Positions 17,146-28,700 of a DNA stretch of 64,000 nt are shown here, one piece after another (the stretch's first letter is position 1; every line of letters starts with the position of its first letter). This DNA comes from a gamma proteobacterium HdN1 (GTDB lineage: Bacteria > Pseudomonadota > Gammaproteobacteria > Pseudomonadales > Ketobacteraceae). Position numbers and translations under genes: made by a program. The notes below the pieces were generated by a model, which saw only the letters and a list, made by a program, of their open reading frames with translations, did not search any database and was not told the DNA's origin. Location of the stretch: assembly GCA_000198515.1 (NCBI GenBank), contig FP929140.1:842527-906526 (forward strand). The letters are read 5' to 3'.

Positions 17146-20100
17146 ATGAACAACGTATTTGACTTCCGTGATCAGCTCGTCAGCGAGTACAGCTCATTTT
17201 CACGCAGTTTTTCCCGAATAGCTGCACCGGACATCAGGGATGAAGTCGAGCGGCAATACGCCGATGGGCGCTATTGGCCGGAGCCTCTCGTCCAAATCAA
17301 CCCCAACTACCAGCGTAAGGGGACGGTACAGCAGTTGGTCGCGGAAGGCGTTTTGCACGGCGCTTGTGCAGACATCTTCCAGGTGGGGAAAACAGAGGGG
17401 CACCCTCAGCCGCTGCACCTTTACGCACATCAGGTGGAAGTGCTGGACAAGGAGCGAAGAAAGCAGAGCTATGTGGTTACTACAGGCACCGGTTCCGGTA
17501 AATCGTTGTCTTTCTTCATTCCCATCATTGACCGAATCTTGAAGGCAAAAGATCAAGAACAAACTGCACGAACTCGCGCCATCGTCATTTATCCGATGAA
17601 TGCTCTGGCAAACAGCCAGCTCGAAGAACTCGACAAATTTCTTTATGGCTACCCGGCGGAGCAACAACCTTTCACGGTAGCACGGTATACCGGGCAAGAG
17701 TCAAAGGCTGAGCGTGACAGGATCGCAGACAACCCGCCCGACATCCTGCTCACCAACTTTATGATGCTAGAGCTGATTCTCACGCGTTTTGATGAGGTGG
17801 ATCGCCGCGTAGTAAACCATTGCCACGGTCTGGAGTTTTTGGTTCTCGACGAGCTACACACCTACCGTGGCCGTCAAGGTGCGGATGTCGCGTTGCTGGT
17901 GCGTCGTTTGCGCGAGCGCCTGCAGGCCAACGAACTTGTTTGCATTGGGACGTCAGCCACCATGTCGAGCACGGGAAGCTTGGCTGATCGAAAGAAAACC
18001 GTCGCTGAGGTGTCCAGCAAGCTTTTTGGCGCAAGTATCACTGAGCAAGACATTATTGGCGAAACTCTAGAGCGTGTGACCGGCCCGCTGAAAGAGGTCG
18101 CCGCCGTACAAGCTCAGCTGGCGGGTGCCGTCGCGCGGACTCAATTCGTATGGGCAGATTTTGATGCGTTTCGAGTTGACCCGCTCTCAATCTGGGTTGA
18201 GCTGAACCTTGGTATTGAACTGCCTGACCTCAGCCTTGAACCAGGCGAGCCGCCACGCCGTGCAAAGCCTATGACCATCCAAGCGGCCAGCGAAAAACTG
18301 GCCAAAGACGCAGGATGTGAAGTTAATACCGCACGACAGGCTCTGCAGCGGTTTCTGGTGGCAGCACATGAAATCAGGACGCCACAAGGGCGGCCGCCCT
18401 TTGCCTTTAAGTTGCACCAATTTATTAGTGGCCCCGGCAAGGTGCTCGCCACGCTTGAAGCGCAAGGACGCCGTCATATCACGCTGGATGCGCAGCGTTT
18501 TGCTCCGGGTCGCCAAGATGAAGGTGTTCAGCTCTATCCAGTGCACTTTTGCCGCGACTGTGGGCAAGAATATTTGCCGGTTTGGCAATCAAAGCAAACG
18601 CCCGCAACCTACACCCCGCGAGAAATTGATGACATTACCGCAGATGGCAACGAAGAGGTCTATTACGGCTTTCTATGCCCTGCAACCTCAAATATTCCCT
18701 ATCGCGGAGACATTGAAGACTTGCCAGAAACGTGGCTGGATCTCAGTCGGGCACAACCCAAAATTAAACCGAACTATAAAAAGGCCGTACCCTATAGCGT
18801 CAGCGTAGATGCACAAGGCCGCGAAAGGCATGGTGAACCATTCTGGTACATCCCCGGAAAATTCCGCTTTTGCCTGAGTTGCGGTCAGTTGCATGAGGCA
18901 CACGGCAAAGACATTAACCGCTTGGCCAGCCTTTCAGGAGAAGGCCGATCTTCAGCTACCACGATTTTGACGCTGAGCGCACTGCGCCAACTTTTTAACA
19001 ATACGGAACCGGCCAGCGGTCAACCCGACCCGCGCAAATTACTTGGCTTTACCGACAACCGCCAAGATGCTGCGCTACAGGCTGGGCACTTTAACGACTT
19101 CGTTTTTTTGCTGACATTGCGAGCGGGGCTCATTGGCGCTTTGCAAAACAATGACGGGGAGTTGAGCGAAGAACAGTTACCCGATGCTGTGTTCAAGGCG
19201 CTCGGCTTTGATCGGCTGGATGAAGCCACCTTGGTCGAATACCTGCGCACCCCCAAACTCATGGGGCTGGCACGGCAAGAAGCGCAGCGCACCTTGCGCT
19301 ATATCATTGGTTACCGCCTGTTGCGTGACCTGCGCCGAGGTTGGCGATTCAACAACCCGAACCTAGATCAACTGGGCTTGCTGACAATTAATTACCGCAG
19401 CCTGGATGAGTTTTGTGCCGACACCACTGCATTCAGCAAAAATAGCACCTTAGCGAAATTGAACGAAGCGAATCGGGAAAAGTTATGCCGGCTTATTTTT
19501 GACTCAATGCGCCGAGGACTTTGCCTTGAAACGCGCTATCTCGACCCTGTAGAACAAGACAAGGCGCGAACTATCGCATTTCAGCGCTTGAATGAGCGCT
19601 GGGCGATTGCGCCTGACGAGCAGCTAGAAACGGCCAAATATCTAATTCTGAGCAAGCGGCCTGAATACAAAGGCAAGCCTAGAACCGATCTTGTTACAGG
19701 TGGCCCGCGCTCAAGGTTGCTGCGCGAGATTAAAACGGCCCCCTTTTGGAAAGAAACCGCTTTTGCCGGACAGGTTGCAAGCTGGAAAGACCCAGAATGG
19801 GTGGATTTGGTTGAGGCACTTTTACAAGCCGCATCATTCTATGGCTATGTTCAGAAGCATTCGATTGACCAACAATTAGTGGGCTGGCGGCTGAATGCGG
19901 CTGCCTTGGATTGGTGTTTGCCAGACGCTACGCTTGCGGACGACGATCCGCGCGCCAATCAGTTCTTCCGTGCGCTCTATGTGAATATCGCCGACCTGTT
20001 GCGCAAGCCAAGCCATCCACTCTTTGATTTTGAGGCGCAGGAACACACCGCCCAAGTTGATGCGGGAAGGCGTCAGCTGCTGGAACAGCGCTTCCGTTAC

Positions 20101-22461
20101 ACCGACAAAGATAGAAAGGACTGGGCCGAAAACCCCTCGCACGAAGCCCCGTTGGAGCGTCTGCCCGTCATGTTCTGCTCGCCCACCATGGAGTTGGGTG
20201 TCGACATATCTGCGCTCAATACTGTGTACCTGCGCAACGTTCCGCCTACACCTGCCAATTACGCACAGCGCAGCGGTCGAGCGGGGCGCTCGGGCCAGCA
20301 AGCCTTGGTAATTACCTATTGTGCTTCGCTTAGCCCGCACGATCAGTGGTTTTTCCATCACGCCAACGAAATGGTGCATGGCATTGTGCGTGCGCCAACC
20401 CTAGATTTGGCTAACCGCGATCTGGTGGAAAGCCATCTGCAAGCGGTCTGGCTGGCTAATGCTCATATCGCGCTCGATGTCAGCATTGCCCCCATGCTGG
20501 ATCTTGACCAGCCAAATAAGCCGTTAATCAAGTCCTACCAAGATGCGCTGCATGATCCAGCGGTTACTCAGCGCGCCCAAGACAGTGCAGCACGTGTCAT
20601 CGCTCAGCTCCAAGAGGAACTGGCTGGCAGTGATTGGTTCAAGCCTGACTATGTCCAAAAGGTGATTGAACGGGCGCCCCAAGCGTTCTCAGACGCGCTC
20701 GAACGTTGGCGTGTCTTATTCGATGCCACGCGTACGCAGATGAACATGGCTGATCAGCTCGTCAAAAGCCATACCGCATCGCACGCTGAACGCCAGAATG
20801 CGCAGCGTCGTTACGGCGATGCAGCTCGGCAATATGCTGTGCTACTGAAAACGGGCAATAGTCAAAATAACGACTTTTACACCTATCGCTATCTGGCCAG
20901 CCAGGGCTTTTTGCCGGGCTATAACTTTCCGCGTTTACCGCTCATGGCTTGGATTCCCGCACGTGGCGGGGCCACAGCCAACGGAAAAGACGACGAGGGC
21001 AGCATGGTCAGCCGCCCGCGTTTTTTGGCGCTTTCTGAATTTGGCCCGCGCAGCCTGATCTACCACCAAGGCCGTACGTATCGCGTGGTGCGTGCCAAGC
21101 TTAATGTCGGCAATGCAGATCATATTTCTGGCAACAGCCAGCTTGCTACCATCTCCTCGCTGGTTTGCAGTCAGTGCGGTTATGGCCATATGGGTGAAAA
21201 AAGTCTTACGGATGAGCCCAGTGGTGCACAACCTTTGGTTAATTGCTGCGAGAACTGCGATGCGCTTTTAACCGAGCGCGACTGGGTGCGTGAGCTCTAT
21301 CGCGTTGAAACGGTAGAAACAGTTGCAGTAGAGCGTATTTCCATCAACGACGAAGACCGACAGCGCCAAGGGTTTGAGCTGCAAACCACTTACCGCTTCT
21401 TGCCAGGCCCAGACGGCGTCATCCAGCAGCGCAAAGCTGAGGTCAAGCAGGGCAATGAGGTTTTGGCCGAGTTGACCTACGCCCCCGCCGCGCGTTTGTG
21501 GCGCATCAACCGTGGCTGGCGTAGGCGTAAAGACAAAGAGCAGCTTGGCTTTTACATCAACCCCATCACAGGCACTTGGAGCAAGCAGGATGCCCCAGAT
21601 GCAGGTGATGATAACGGCCAAGACGATACACTCATGGACAAAGTGCCTAACCAGCGCATCGTTCCCTTCGTCGAGGATCACCGCAACCTGCTTATCCTAG
21701 CGCCAGTGCATGCTTTATCACTTGAAGCCATGGCAACCTTGCAAGCAGCTCTCAAGCGCGGTATCGAGATAACCTTCCAGATTGAAGAGTCAGAGCTGGT
21801 TGCCGAGCCGTTGCCCAAGGTAGACGAGCGCCGTGCTCTGATGTTTTACGAAGCAGCAGAAGGGGGTGCCGGTGTGCTTACCCGCATTGCGAGTGACCCC
21901 GCCAGTTTGGCGCAGGTTGCTAGCAACGCACTCAAGCTGCTGCACCACAACGCTCCGCAAGGTTCTTGGAAGCTGGAAGACTTGGCTGCATTAGAACAAA
22001 CCAACGCGCTGGGTAATCGAATTTGTGAAGCAGGTTGCTATCAATGCCTGCTGTCTTACTTTAACCAGCCCGATCATGAAAACATCAACCGTCGCAATGT
22101 CGATGCGCTCAAGGTGCTGGTGGCTCTGGCCAATGCAGAAGTGAAACCGAAGCAAGTATCACCACCGCCAAGGCAGGAGGATAGGCAGCAGGATGATCGA
22201 CTAAAGCAATGGCTTGATGCGGTAGCAAAAGCAGGCCTGCGCCAACCCGATGCCACGCAAGTGCTTGTTAATCAAGGCGCGGCAACGGCTGCTGGCCAAT
22301 ACAAATCGGCCCGCGCCTTAGTATTTCTGGATGCGATCGACGCCGAGACAGCGACCCTGCTGACTGACAAAGGCTGGCAAGTCCTGTGTTTTTCCGATCC
22401 ATCGCAATGGCAAGCGCAGTTCGCAGCCCATGCCGATGTGTTCGGCTCAAGAGAAGAATAA
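17146..22461 (+). CDS. Giant DEAD-box helicase with C-terminal DUF1998 (DrmA/B- or DruE-like)
   Basis: A 1771-residue nucleic-acid translocase. The helicase core has Walker A TTGTGSGKS (112-120), YPMNALANSQ (149-158), DELH (235-238), GTSAT (268-272) and, after a long insert, ELGVDIS near 1012 with YAQRSGRAGRSG near 1040. Four Cys-rich spots suggest zinc binding: CRDCG near 469, CLSCG near 580, CSQCG near 1343 with CENCD near 1366, and CEAGCYQC near 1627 in the DUF1998/MZB region. In DISARM the helicase (DrmA) and DUF1998 (DrmB) are two proteins; in Druantia the hallmark DruE is one giant DUF1998 helicase of about this size. It heads a six-gene operon with a second helicase, methylase and nuclease, so phage defence is likely. 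Confidence 0.85.
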   Translation: MNNVFDFRDQLVSEYSSFSRSFSRIAAPDIRDEVERQYADGRYWPEPLVQINPNYQRKGTVQQLVAEGVLHGACADIFQVGKTEGHPQPLHLYAHQVEVLDKERRKQSYVVTTGTGSGKSLSFFIPIIDRILKAKDQEQTARTRAIVIYPMNALANSQLEELDKFLYGYPAEQQPFTVARYTGQESKAERDRIADNPPDILLTNFMMLELILTRFDEVDRRVVNHCHGLEFLVLDELHTYRGRQGADVALLVRRLRERLQANELVCIGTSATMSSTGSLADRKKTVAEVSSKLFGASITEQDIIGETLERVTGPLKEVAAVQAQLAGAVARTQFVWADFDAFRVDPLSIWVELNLGIELPDLSLEPGEPPRRAKPMTIQAASEKLAKDAGCEVNTARQALQRFLVAAHEIRTPQGRPPFAFKLHQFISGPGKVLATLEAQGRRHITLDAQRFAPGRQDEGVQLYPVHFCRDCGQEYLPVWQSKQTPATYTPREIDDITADGNEEVYYGFLCPATSNIPYRGDIEDLPETWLDLSRAQPKIKPNYKKAVPYSVSVDAQGRERHGEPFWYIPGKFRFCLSCGQLHEAHGKDINRLASLSGEGRSSATTILTLSALRQLFNNTEPASGQPDPRKLLGFTDNRQDAALQAGHFNDFVFLLTLRAGLIGALQNNDGELSEEQLPDAVFKALGFDRLDEATLVEYLRTPKLMGLARQEAQRTLRYIIGYRLLRDLRRGWRFNNPNLDQLGLLTINYRSLDEFCADTTAFSKNSTLAKLNEANREKLCRLIFDSMRRGLCLETRYLDPVEQDKARTIAFQRLNERWAIAPDEQLETAKYLILSKRPEYKGKPRTDLVTGGPRSRLLREIKTAPFWKETAFAGQVASWKDPEWVDLVEALLQAASFYGYVQKHSIDQQLVGWRLNAAALDWCLPDATLADDDPRANQFFRALYVNIADLLRKPSHPLFDFEAQEHTAQVDAGRRQLLEQRFRYTDKDRKDWAENPSHEAPLERLPVMFCSPTMELGVDISALNTVYLRNVPPTPANYAQRSGRAGRSGQQALVITYCASLSPHDQWFFHHANEMVHGIVRAPTLDLANRDLVESHLQAVWLANAHIALDVSIAPMLDLDQPNKPLIKSYQDALHDPAVTQRAQDSAARVIAQLQEELAGSDWFKPDYVQKVIERAPQAFSDALERWRVLFDATRTQMNMADQLVKSHTASHAERQNAQRRYGDAARQYAVLLKTGNSQNNDFYTYRYLASQGFLPGYNFPRLPLMAWIPARGGATANGKDDEGSMVSRPRFLALSEFGPRSLIYHQGRTYRVVRAKLNVGNADHISGNSQLATISSLVCSQCGYGHMGEKSLTDEPSGAQPLVNCCENCDALLTERDWVRELYRVETVETVAVERISINDEDRQRQGFELQTTYRFLPGPDGVIQQRKAEVKQGNEVLAELTYAPAARLWRINRGWRRRKDKEQLGFYINPITGTWSKQDAPDAGDDNGQDDTLMDKVPNQRIVPFVEDHRNLLILAPVHALSLEAMATLQAALKRGIEITFQIEESELVAEPLPKVDERRALMFYEAAEGGAGVLTRIASDPASLAQVASNALKLLHHNAPQGSWKLEDLAALEQTNALGNRICEAGCYQCLLSYFNQPDHENINRRNVDALKVLVALANAEVKPKQVSPPPRQEDRQQDDRLKQWLDAVAKAGLRQPDATQVLVNQGAATAAGQYKSARALVFLDAIDAETATLLTDKGWQVLCFSDPSQWQAQFAAHADVFGSREE

Positions 22462-22478
22462 AGAGTTGAGAATAAACA

Positions 22479-25259
22479 ATGACCCCGCTTGAACATGACT
22501 TTCTCCCCGGCAACCTGGTTCGCGCTCGTGGGCGCGAGTGGGTAGTGCAAAGTGAATCCCAGCGCGACTGGCTACGCCTGCGTCCGTTGGGTGGTGCAGA
22601 TGATGATAGCATTGCACTGATTCCTGAGCTGGAGCTGGAACCGGTTGAGCCTGCGACCTTTCCTTGGCCACAGCCCGAACGGCTGGGCAACCACGCCGCC
22701 GCACTGCTGCTGCGAGACGCGCTGCGCCTCAAATTGCGAGCGGGCGGCGGGCCATTCCGTTCGTTTGGCAATATCGCCGTGGAACCACGGGGCTACCAGT
22801 TGGTGCCCTTGTTGATGGCATTGCGCCTGACCACGGTGCGCCTCTTGATCGCCGATGATGTCGGTATCGGTAAAACCATCGAAGCTGGGTTGATTGTCCG
22901 CGAATTGATGGATCGTGGCGAGATTGCTCGCCTCGCCGTGCTGTGTCCTCCCCACTTGGTTGAGCAATGGCAAAGCGAGCTGGAGACCCGTTTTAACTTG
23001 CAGGCGGTGGCGCTGACCTCGGCGTCGGCTGCGCGTATCGAACGCGATATTCCCCATGGCGTCACCCTGTTCGACCACTACCCTGTTGTGGTGGTAAGCC
23101 TTGATTACATCAAAAGCGAACGCCACCGCGAGCACTTTCTGGCGATTGCACCAGAATGCGTGATTGTGGATGAAGCCCATACCTGCGCCAGCAGTGGTGC
23201 GGGCAAGCAACTGCGCTTCGAGCTGTTGCAGCGGTTGGTAAAGGACGACGAGCGCCACCTGATCCTGCTCACCGCTACCCCGCACTCGGGTGATGAAGCC
23301 GCGTTTTATAACCTGCTGTCCTTGCTCGACCCGCGCTTTGCCGCCCTGCAAAACAGAACCTCCGCCAGCGACCCACTGCGCCAAGAACTCGCACGGCATT
23401 TCGTCCAGCGTCGTCGCAAAGACATTGCCGAATGGCAGGCAGAAACCGGCGATGGTCGGGGCTTTCCGCGCCGCATGAAAACTGAAGTGACTTACCAATT
23501 AAGTGGCGATTGGGGGGCTTTTTTCGATTCGGTACAAAGCTATTGCCGCGAATTAGCGGAAGCCATCGAACGCGAAGACGAAGGTCGTGGTCGCCTGATC
23601 TGGTACGCCACGCTCGCCTTGTTGCGTTGCGTCGCATCCTCACCCGCCGCAGCCGTCAAAGCGCTCACCACGCGGCTGGAGGGCAGTCTTGAAGCAGATG
23701 ATCTGCTTACCGACGGGCGCCTGCACGACGGTGAACCCGATGACCTAGACAGCAACGACCTAGAGCCCCCAGCCCAACTAGAAGAGGCTAGCCGCCTGCA
23801 AAGCCTGATCCAAGAGGCTGAGCGCCTTTCCGGCAAAGCGGGTGATCCCAAATTAGCGGCTCTGATCCAGCATATCGGGACACTGGTGAAAGACGGCTAC
23901 CACCCAGTGGTGTTCTGTCGCTACATCGCCACGGCGCACTATGTAGCTGATCACCTACGCAAAGCCCTTCCCAAAGCCACCATTGAATCCATCACTGGCG
24001 AATATACCCCAGAAGAGCGGCGTGAGCGCGTTGAAGCTATGGAAGAGGGCGACACGCGCATTTTGGTGGCCACCGATTGCCTGTCTGAGGGCATTAACCT
24101 ACAACACCTGTTTACCGCCGTAATACATTATGACCTAGCCTGGAACCCCACCCGTCACGAGCAGCGCGAAGGCCGTGTTGACCGCTTTGGCCAGCAGGCA
24201 GCAGAGGTGCGCTGCACCATGCTTTACGGCCAAGACAACCCTGTCGATGGTTTTGTGCTGAACGTGATTTTGCGCAAAGGCGAAGCCATCCAGAAAGAGC
24301 TGGGCGTACTCGTGCCCATGCCCGAAGACGAAGCCCGCATCAATCAAGCGCTGGTGAAAGCCGCCCTGATGAAACGTGGCGATACGCGCTCCCCCATTCA
24401 AACCAGTTTTGATTTCGGTGAAGCGGAACACATCCTCGCGCCACTGCAAGCCCAATGGCAAGACGCGCTGGAGAGCGCCCGTGCCAACCGCACCGTATTT
24501 GCCCAACGCCGTATTCGCCCAGATGAAGTGCTGCCAGAATGGCAAAAACAACAAGAAGCACTGGGCACTCAGGCCGAAGTGCAGCGTTTTGTGCAAAGCG
24601 CCTGCGTTCGCCTCAATGCGCCATTGGAGCCTACCCGCAAGCAGAATTTCCGTTTCCTGCCGCAGCATTTGCCCGAAGCGCTGCGCCTGCGGCTGGCCGA
24701 TGAAGGCATCAGCAAACCGCTACAGCTGAATTTCAACGAACTGCATCGCAGTCACCCATTGGTTAGCACATTGGCAGAACATCTGCTCGAAACCAGCCTG
24801 TCTGGCGAGCAGGCAATCGCCGCCCGCTGCGCCGCCACCCTCACCGACGCCGTCGAAGTGGTCACCACTATTTACCTGCTGCGCCTGCGCCATCAACTGG
24901 GCTATGTACGCCGCCGCCAGCCTTTCCAGATGATGGCCGAAGAAACTGTCGCACTGGCCGTCGTTGGGCGCAGCCATCCGCAATGGTTGCAGGATGATAC
25001 CGTCGCAAAACTGCTGGAATGCACACCCAGCGGCAACCTGCCGCTTGACCTGATGCAGCGTGAAATTCATACCGCACTGGATTTTCTGAAAAATCACCAG
25101 ATACAACTACAAACGCTCGCCGAACAACGCGCCCAAACCCTACTGGCCGACCACCAGCGCGTGCGCCAAGCCGCCCGTGACGTGGGGCAATACAGCGTGA
25201 GCGCTTGCCTGCCTGTGGATGTAATGGGCGTGTATGTACTTTTGCCGGATAGCCTCTGA
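22479..25259 (+). CDS. SNF2-type helicase, DrmD-like
   Basis: A 926-residue SF2 translocase of the SNF2/RapA class. Motif I is ADDVGIGKTIEAG near 125, DEAH near 229, LLTATPHSGD near 265, and the C-terminal lobe has ATDCLSEGINLQ and HEQREGRVDRFGQ near 560. The N-terminus has a small beta-rich segment (LVRARGREWVV) typical of DISARM class 1 helicase DrmD and relatives. It starts 17 bases after the giant helicase gene and shares one base (TGATG) with the next gene. It probably moves along DNA to recruit or restrain the methylase and nuclease; this is inferred from DISARM. Confidence 0.87.
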   Translation: MTPLEHDFLPGNLVRARGREWVVQSESQRDWLRLRPLGGADDDSIALIPELELEPVEPATFPWPQPERLGNHAAALLLRDALRLKLRAGGGPFRSFGNIAVEPRGYQLVPLLMALRLTTVRLLIADDVGIGKTIEAGLIVRELMDRGEIARLAVLCPPHLVEQWQSELETRFNLQAVALTSASAARIERDIPHGVTLFDHYPVVVVSLDYIKSERHREHFLAIAPECVIVDEAHTCASSGAGKQLRFELLQRLVKDDERHLILLTATPHSGDEAAFYNLLSLLDPRFAALQNRTSASDPLRQELARHFVQRRRKDIAEWQAETGDGRGFPRRMKTEVTYQLSGDWGAFFDSVQSYCRELAEAIEREDEGRGRLIWYATLALLRCVASSPAAAVKALTTRLEGSLEADDLLTDGRLHDGEPDDLDSNDLEPPAQLEEASRLQSLIQEAERLSGKAGDPKLAALIQHIGTLVKDGYHPVVFCRYIATAHYVADHLRKALPKATIESITGEYTPEERRERVEAMEEGDTRILVATDCLSEGINLQHLFTAVIHYDLAWNPTRHEQREGRVDRFGQQAAEVRCTMLYGQDNPVDGFVLNVILRKGEAIQKELGVLVPMPEDEARINQALVKAALMKRGDTRSPIQTSFDFGEAEHILAPLQAQWQDALESARANRTVFAQRRIRPDEVLPEWQKQQEALGTQAEVQRFVQSACVRLNAPLEPTRKQNFRFLPQHLPEALRLRLADEGISKPLQLNFNELHRSHPLVSTLAEHLLETSLSGEQAIAARCAATLTDAVEVVTTIYLLRLRHQLGYVRRRQPFQMMAEETVALAVVGRSHPQWLQDDTVAKLLECTPSGNLPLDLMQREIHTALDFLKNHQIQLQTLAEQRAQTLLADHQRVRQAARDVGQYSVSACLPVDVMGVYVLLPDSL

Positions 25260-25795
25260 TGACAAATCCCCTTGTGCTAGCGGAAAGCGAAGCCGTCGAA
25301 CTTAAAAAATCTCTTGCCGAACTGCTGCGCCGCATTCACTTGGTTGAAGCTTGGGGGCGAGGCGTACCGCTGATACTGGAAAATGCGCCCGATGCCAGCT
25401 TCATCGAAATTGGCGGCCTGTTCATCACCCGCTTTATGCGGCCATCGGCACTGGATGCTATGACAGAGGTCGGTGCGAAGGCGGGCATAGAAACTGGCAG
25501 AGAAACTAGTAGAGAAAATCCAGAAACTAGTATAGAAAGCCCAGAAACTAGCAGAGAAACGGACACAGACGTCGTATCACCAGATACGCTGGCTGGGCTT
25601 TCAACCGCACGAAAAATCTTGCTCCACCTGCAATTAGAGCCGGCCAGCACCGCCAAAGACCTTGCCCAAAGAGTCGGCATCACGGAAAAGGGCGTTCGCT
25701 ACCACATAGAGCAGTTGAAGAAGCAGGGCAAGTTGCGACACGTTGGCCCCACCAAAGGCGGCTACTGGGAAGTGATCGGCGAGGACAAGCAATAA
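25259..25795 (+). CDS. Internally deleted AlbA_2/RecG-C-type protein with winged helix
   Basis: A 178-residue protein. Residues 9-22 (ESEAVELKKSLAEL) match the very start of an AlbA_2 (Schlafen AAA_4) domain. The next residues (RRIHLVEAWGRGVPLILENA) match the far end of the C-terminal HATPase-like domain found in full proteins of this family. The roughly 250 residues normally between are missing with the frame kept, so it looks like an in-frame deletion product. A Glu/Thr/Ser-rich repeat linker (about 78-105, ETSRE-like units) leads to a winged helix (about 118-175). It overlaps the SNF2 gene by one base and ends one base before the methylase ATG. It may still bind DNA as a regulator, but the enzymatic part is gone. 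Confidence 0.75.
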   Translation: MTNPLVLAESEAVELKKSLAELLRRIHLVEAWGRGVPLILENAPDASFIEIGGLFITRFMRPSALDAMTEVGAKAGIETGRETSRENPETSIESPETSRETDTDVVSPDTLAGLSTARKILLHLQLEPASTAKDLAQRVGITEKGVRYHIEQLKKQGKLRHVGPTKGGYWEVIGEDKQ

Positions 25796-25796
25796 C

Positions 25797-28700
25797 ATGA
25801 AAAAACTCCGCAAAACCCAAGCCGCGCTGAACCTGCCCACCCTCACGCTAGAAGGCGGCTTGTTCCTGCCGGATCAACTGGAAAAGGCCGCACTCGGCAG
25901 CGCCCAGTGGCAAACTGAAGCCGACTACGGCACCCCAAAGGGCCTCAAGCTCAAAGACGACTACAGCCGCGCCTTCCAAATTGCCTGCGCGCAGTGGAAG
26001 CAGTTTGCTGCCCAGCTTGAACGCGTCGATGTCGATGCCGCTGCACTCACCCAGAATTTCGTGCAAGAACTGCTGCGCGATGCCTTTGGCTACGCTACTG
26101 TGCAAAGCTGCCCCGGTATTCAGCTGGGCGAGCGCTGCTATCCAGTGAACCTGCTAGCAGGCAACACACCTGTGGTGGTGGCACCCCACACAATCGCCCT
26201 ACATGAACCTGATGCACAGTTTGCCATCGCAGGCTCAGGTACCCGCAAAAAATCCGCCTTCATGCTGATGCAAGAGCTGCTCAACGCCAGTGCTGATCAC
26301 CTCTGGGGCATCGCCTGCAATGGCAAGACTCTGCGCCTCTTGCGTGATGCCGCCACGCTGACCCGCCCGAGCTTTGTGGAAATTGATCTAGCCGATTTAC
26401 TCGGCGGCCAGCGCTATGCCGAGTTCGCCAACGTCTGGCGCCTGCTGCACGCCAGCCGCGCCGCTGGCAAGCCAGAAGAATGCATTTGGGAAAAATGGCG
26501 TGCCGCAGGCCAAGAAGAGGGCACCCGCGTGCGCGACGGCCTGCGCTTGGGCGTCACCGATGCCTTGCTGATTCTGGGTGAAGGCTTTCTCCAGCACCCC
26601 GCCAACGACGCATTGCGCGCACAACTGCACAACGGCGCACTGAGCAAAGACGCCTACTTTCAACAACTGCTGCGGCTTATCTATCGCCTGATCTTTGTCT
26701 TCAGCGTGGAAGAGCGCGGCTTGCTACACCCCCGTTCACAAGGGCAGGGCGATAGCAAAGAAGCCCAAGCCGCCCGCCGCGCCTATGCTGAAGGTTATGC
26801 GCTTGGCCGCCTGCGCGATCTGTGTTTAAAGCGCCGCGCCCGCAACCGCTATGACGACCACTGGCAAGCCCTACGCATTGTTTTCAAAGGCTTGAGCCAG
26901 GGTGAGCCGCGCTTGGCCCTGCCTGCCTTGGGCGGCCTCTTTGCACAAAGCCAGTGCCCAGCATTGGACGCCGCCAGCCTAAGCAACGCCCACCTTTTGG
27001 CTGCCATGCAACAACTGCGCTGGGCATCCCACAAGGGTGTATTGGCCCCCGTGGACTACCGCAACATGGGCGCAGAAGAGCTAGGCAGCGTCTATGAGAG
27101 CCTGCTGGAACTGGTGCCCGAGATCGACCTGCCCGCACGCAAGTTTGGCTTTGTCGGCCTCACCAGCGAGGGCAGCACGGCGGGCAACGCCCGTAAATTA
27201 AGCGGCAGCTACTACACGCCCGACTCACTGGTGCAAGAGCTGATCAAATCCGCGCTTGACCCCGTGATCGAACAGCGCCTTGCCGCCCAGCCTGAATCGC
27301 CCGTCGAGGCGCTGCTGGCCATACGCGTGATTGACCCCGCCTGCGGCAGCGGCCACTTCCTGCTGGCCGCCGCGCGCCGTCTGGCGGAAAAGCTCGCGCA
27401 ATTACGCGCAGCCAGTAGCGAAAATGGCGAACAAAGCGAACAAGACTTCCGCCACGCCCTGCGTGAAGTCATCGCCACCTGCATTTTTGGCGTAGACCGC
27501 AACCCCATGGCCGTTGAGCTGGCGCGCACCGCACTCTGGCTAGAAGGCTTTGAAGAAGGCCGCCCGTTGGGTTTTCTCGACCACCACCTGCAAGTAGGCG
27601 ATGCGCTGCTGGGCCTCACCGACCTCAAAACACTGGAACTGGGCATTGCCAAAGACGCTTTCAAAGCCCTTTCAGGCGACGATAAAGAGGTGTGCAAGCA
27701 GCTTGGCAAAGCCAACACCGCCGCGCTCAAAGACCTAGAGAAAAAACGCAATAACCCACAATTTAGCTTCAAGCTACACGATGAAACCCAGCTGACCGAA
27801 CTGCAACGCTTGGAAGCTCTGCCTGAAAACACCACTCAACAAATTGCCGCCAAAGAAGTCGCCTATCGTGCCTTTTTAGAGCAAGCCAACACCAGCCGTC
27901 TGGCGCTGGCGGCCGATTTACTGCTCGGTGCCTACCTGCTGCCCAAAACCACAGCCACCCAAGCCCACATCTCCACGAGCGCCACGCTTTACCTCACCTT
28001 GCTGGGTGATACCCTGCCAGCCGCGCAGCAAGGCGCGCTCAGCGCCGCCCAAGCCGCCTGCCGTGAGGCGCGCGTGCTGCACTGGCCGCTGGCCTTTGCC
28101 CAAGTATTTGCCAGCGGCGGTTTTGACTGCGTTCTGGGCAACCCGCCTTGGGAAATGCTGCAGTTAGATCCACAGGAGTTTTTTGCAACGCGGCAGCCAG
28201 AAGTTGCAAATGCTAAACATATGGCGGCGCGAGACAAGATGATTGCTGAGCTTGCGGAGACGAACCCAAGGCTCCATGCGGAATATTGGCAGGCAGTTAG
28301 GCGCACGGAAGCAGCGCAAAACTTCATTCATGCCAGTGGCCGGTTTCCAACGTCTGGGTTTGGCCGGCTTAATCTGGCATATCTGTTTACTGAGCTTTTT
28401 CTGGATTTGCGAGGCCGTGAAGGGCGCTCAGGCTTGATCGTGCCCACCGGCATAGCCACAGACTCATTTTCTCAGCACTTATTTAACCGGATTGCCAATG
28501 GCAATTTGATTAGTCTTTACGACATCGAAAACCGCGACAAGCTGTTTGCCGCTGTGGATAGCCGTATGAAGTTCTGCCTGCTCACGCTGGGCGCGGCAGC
28601 GGCGGCGCAGTTCGTCTGCTTTGCCACACGCGTGGAGCAACTCGCCGACCCGCGCCGCCGCTTTAGCCTCACGCCAGACGATTTTGGTTTGCTGAATCCC

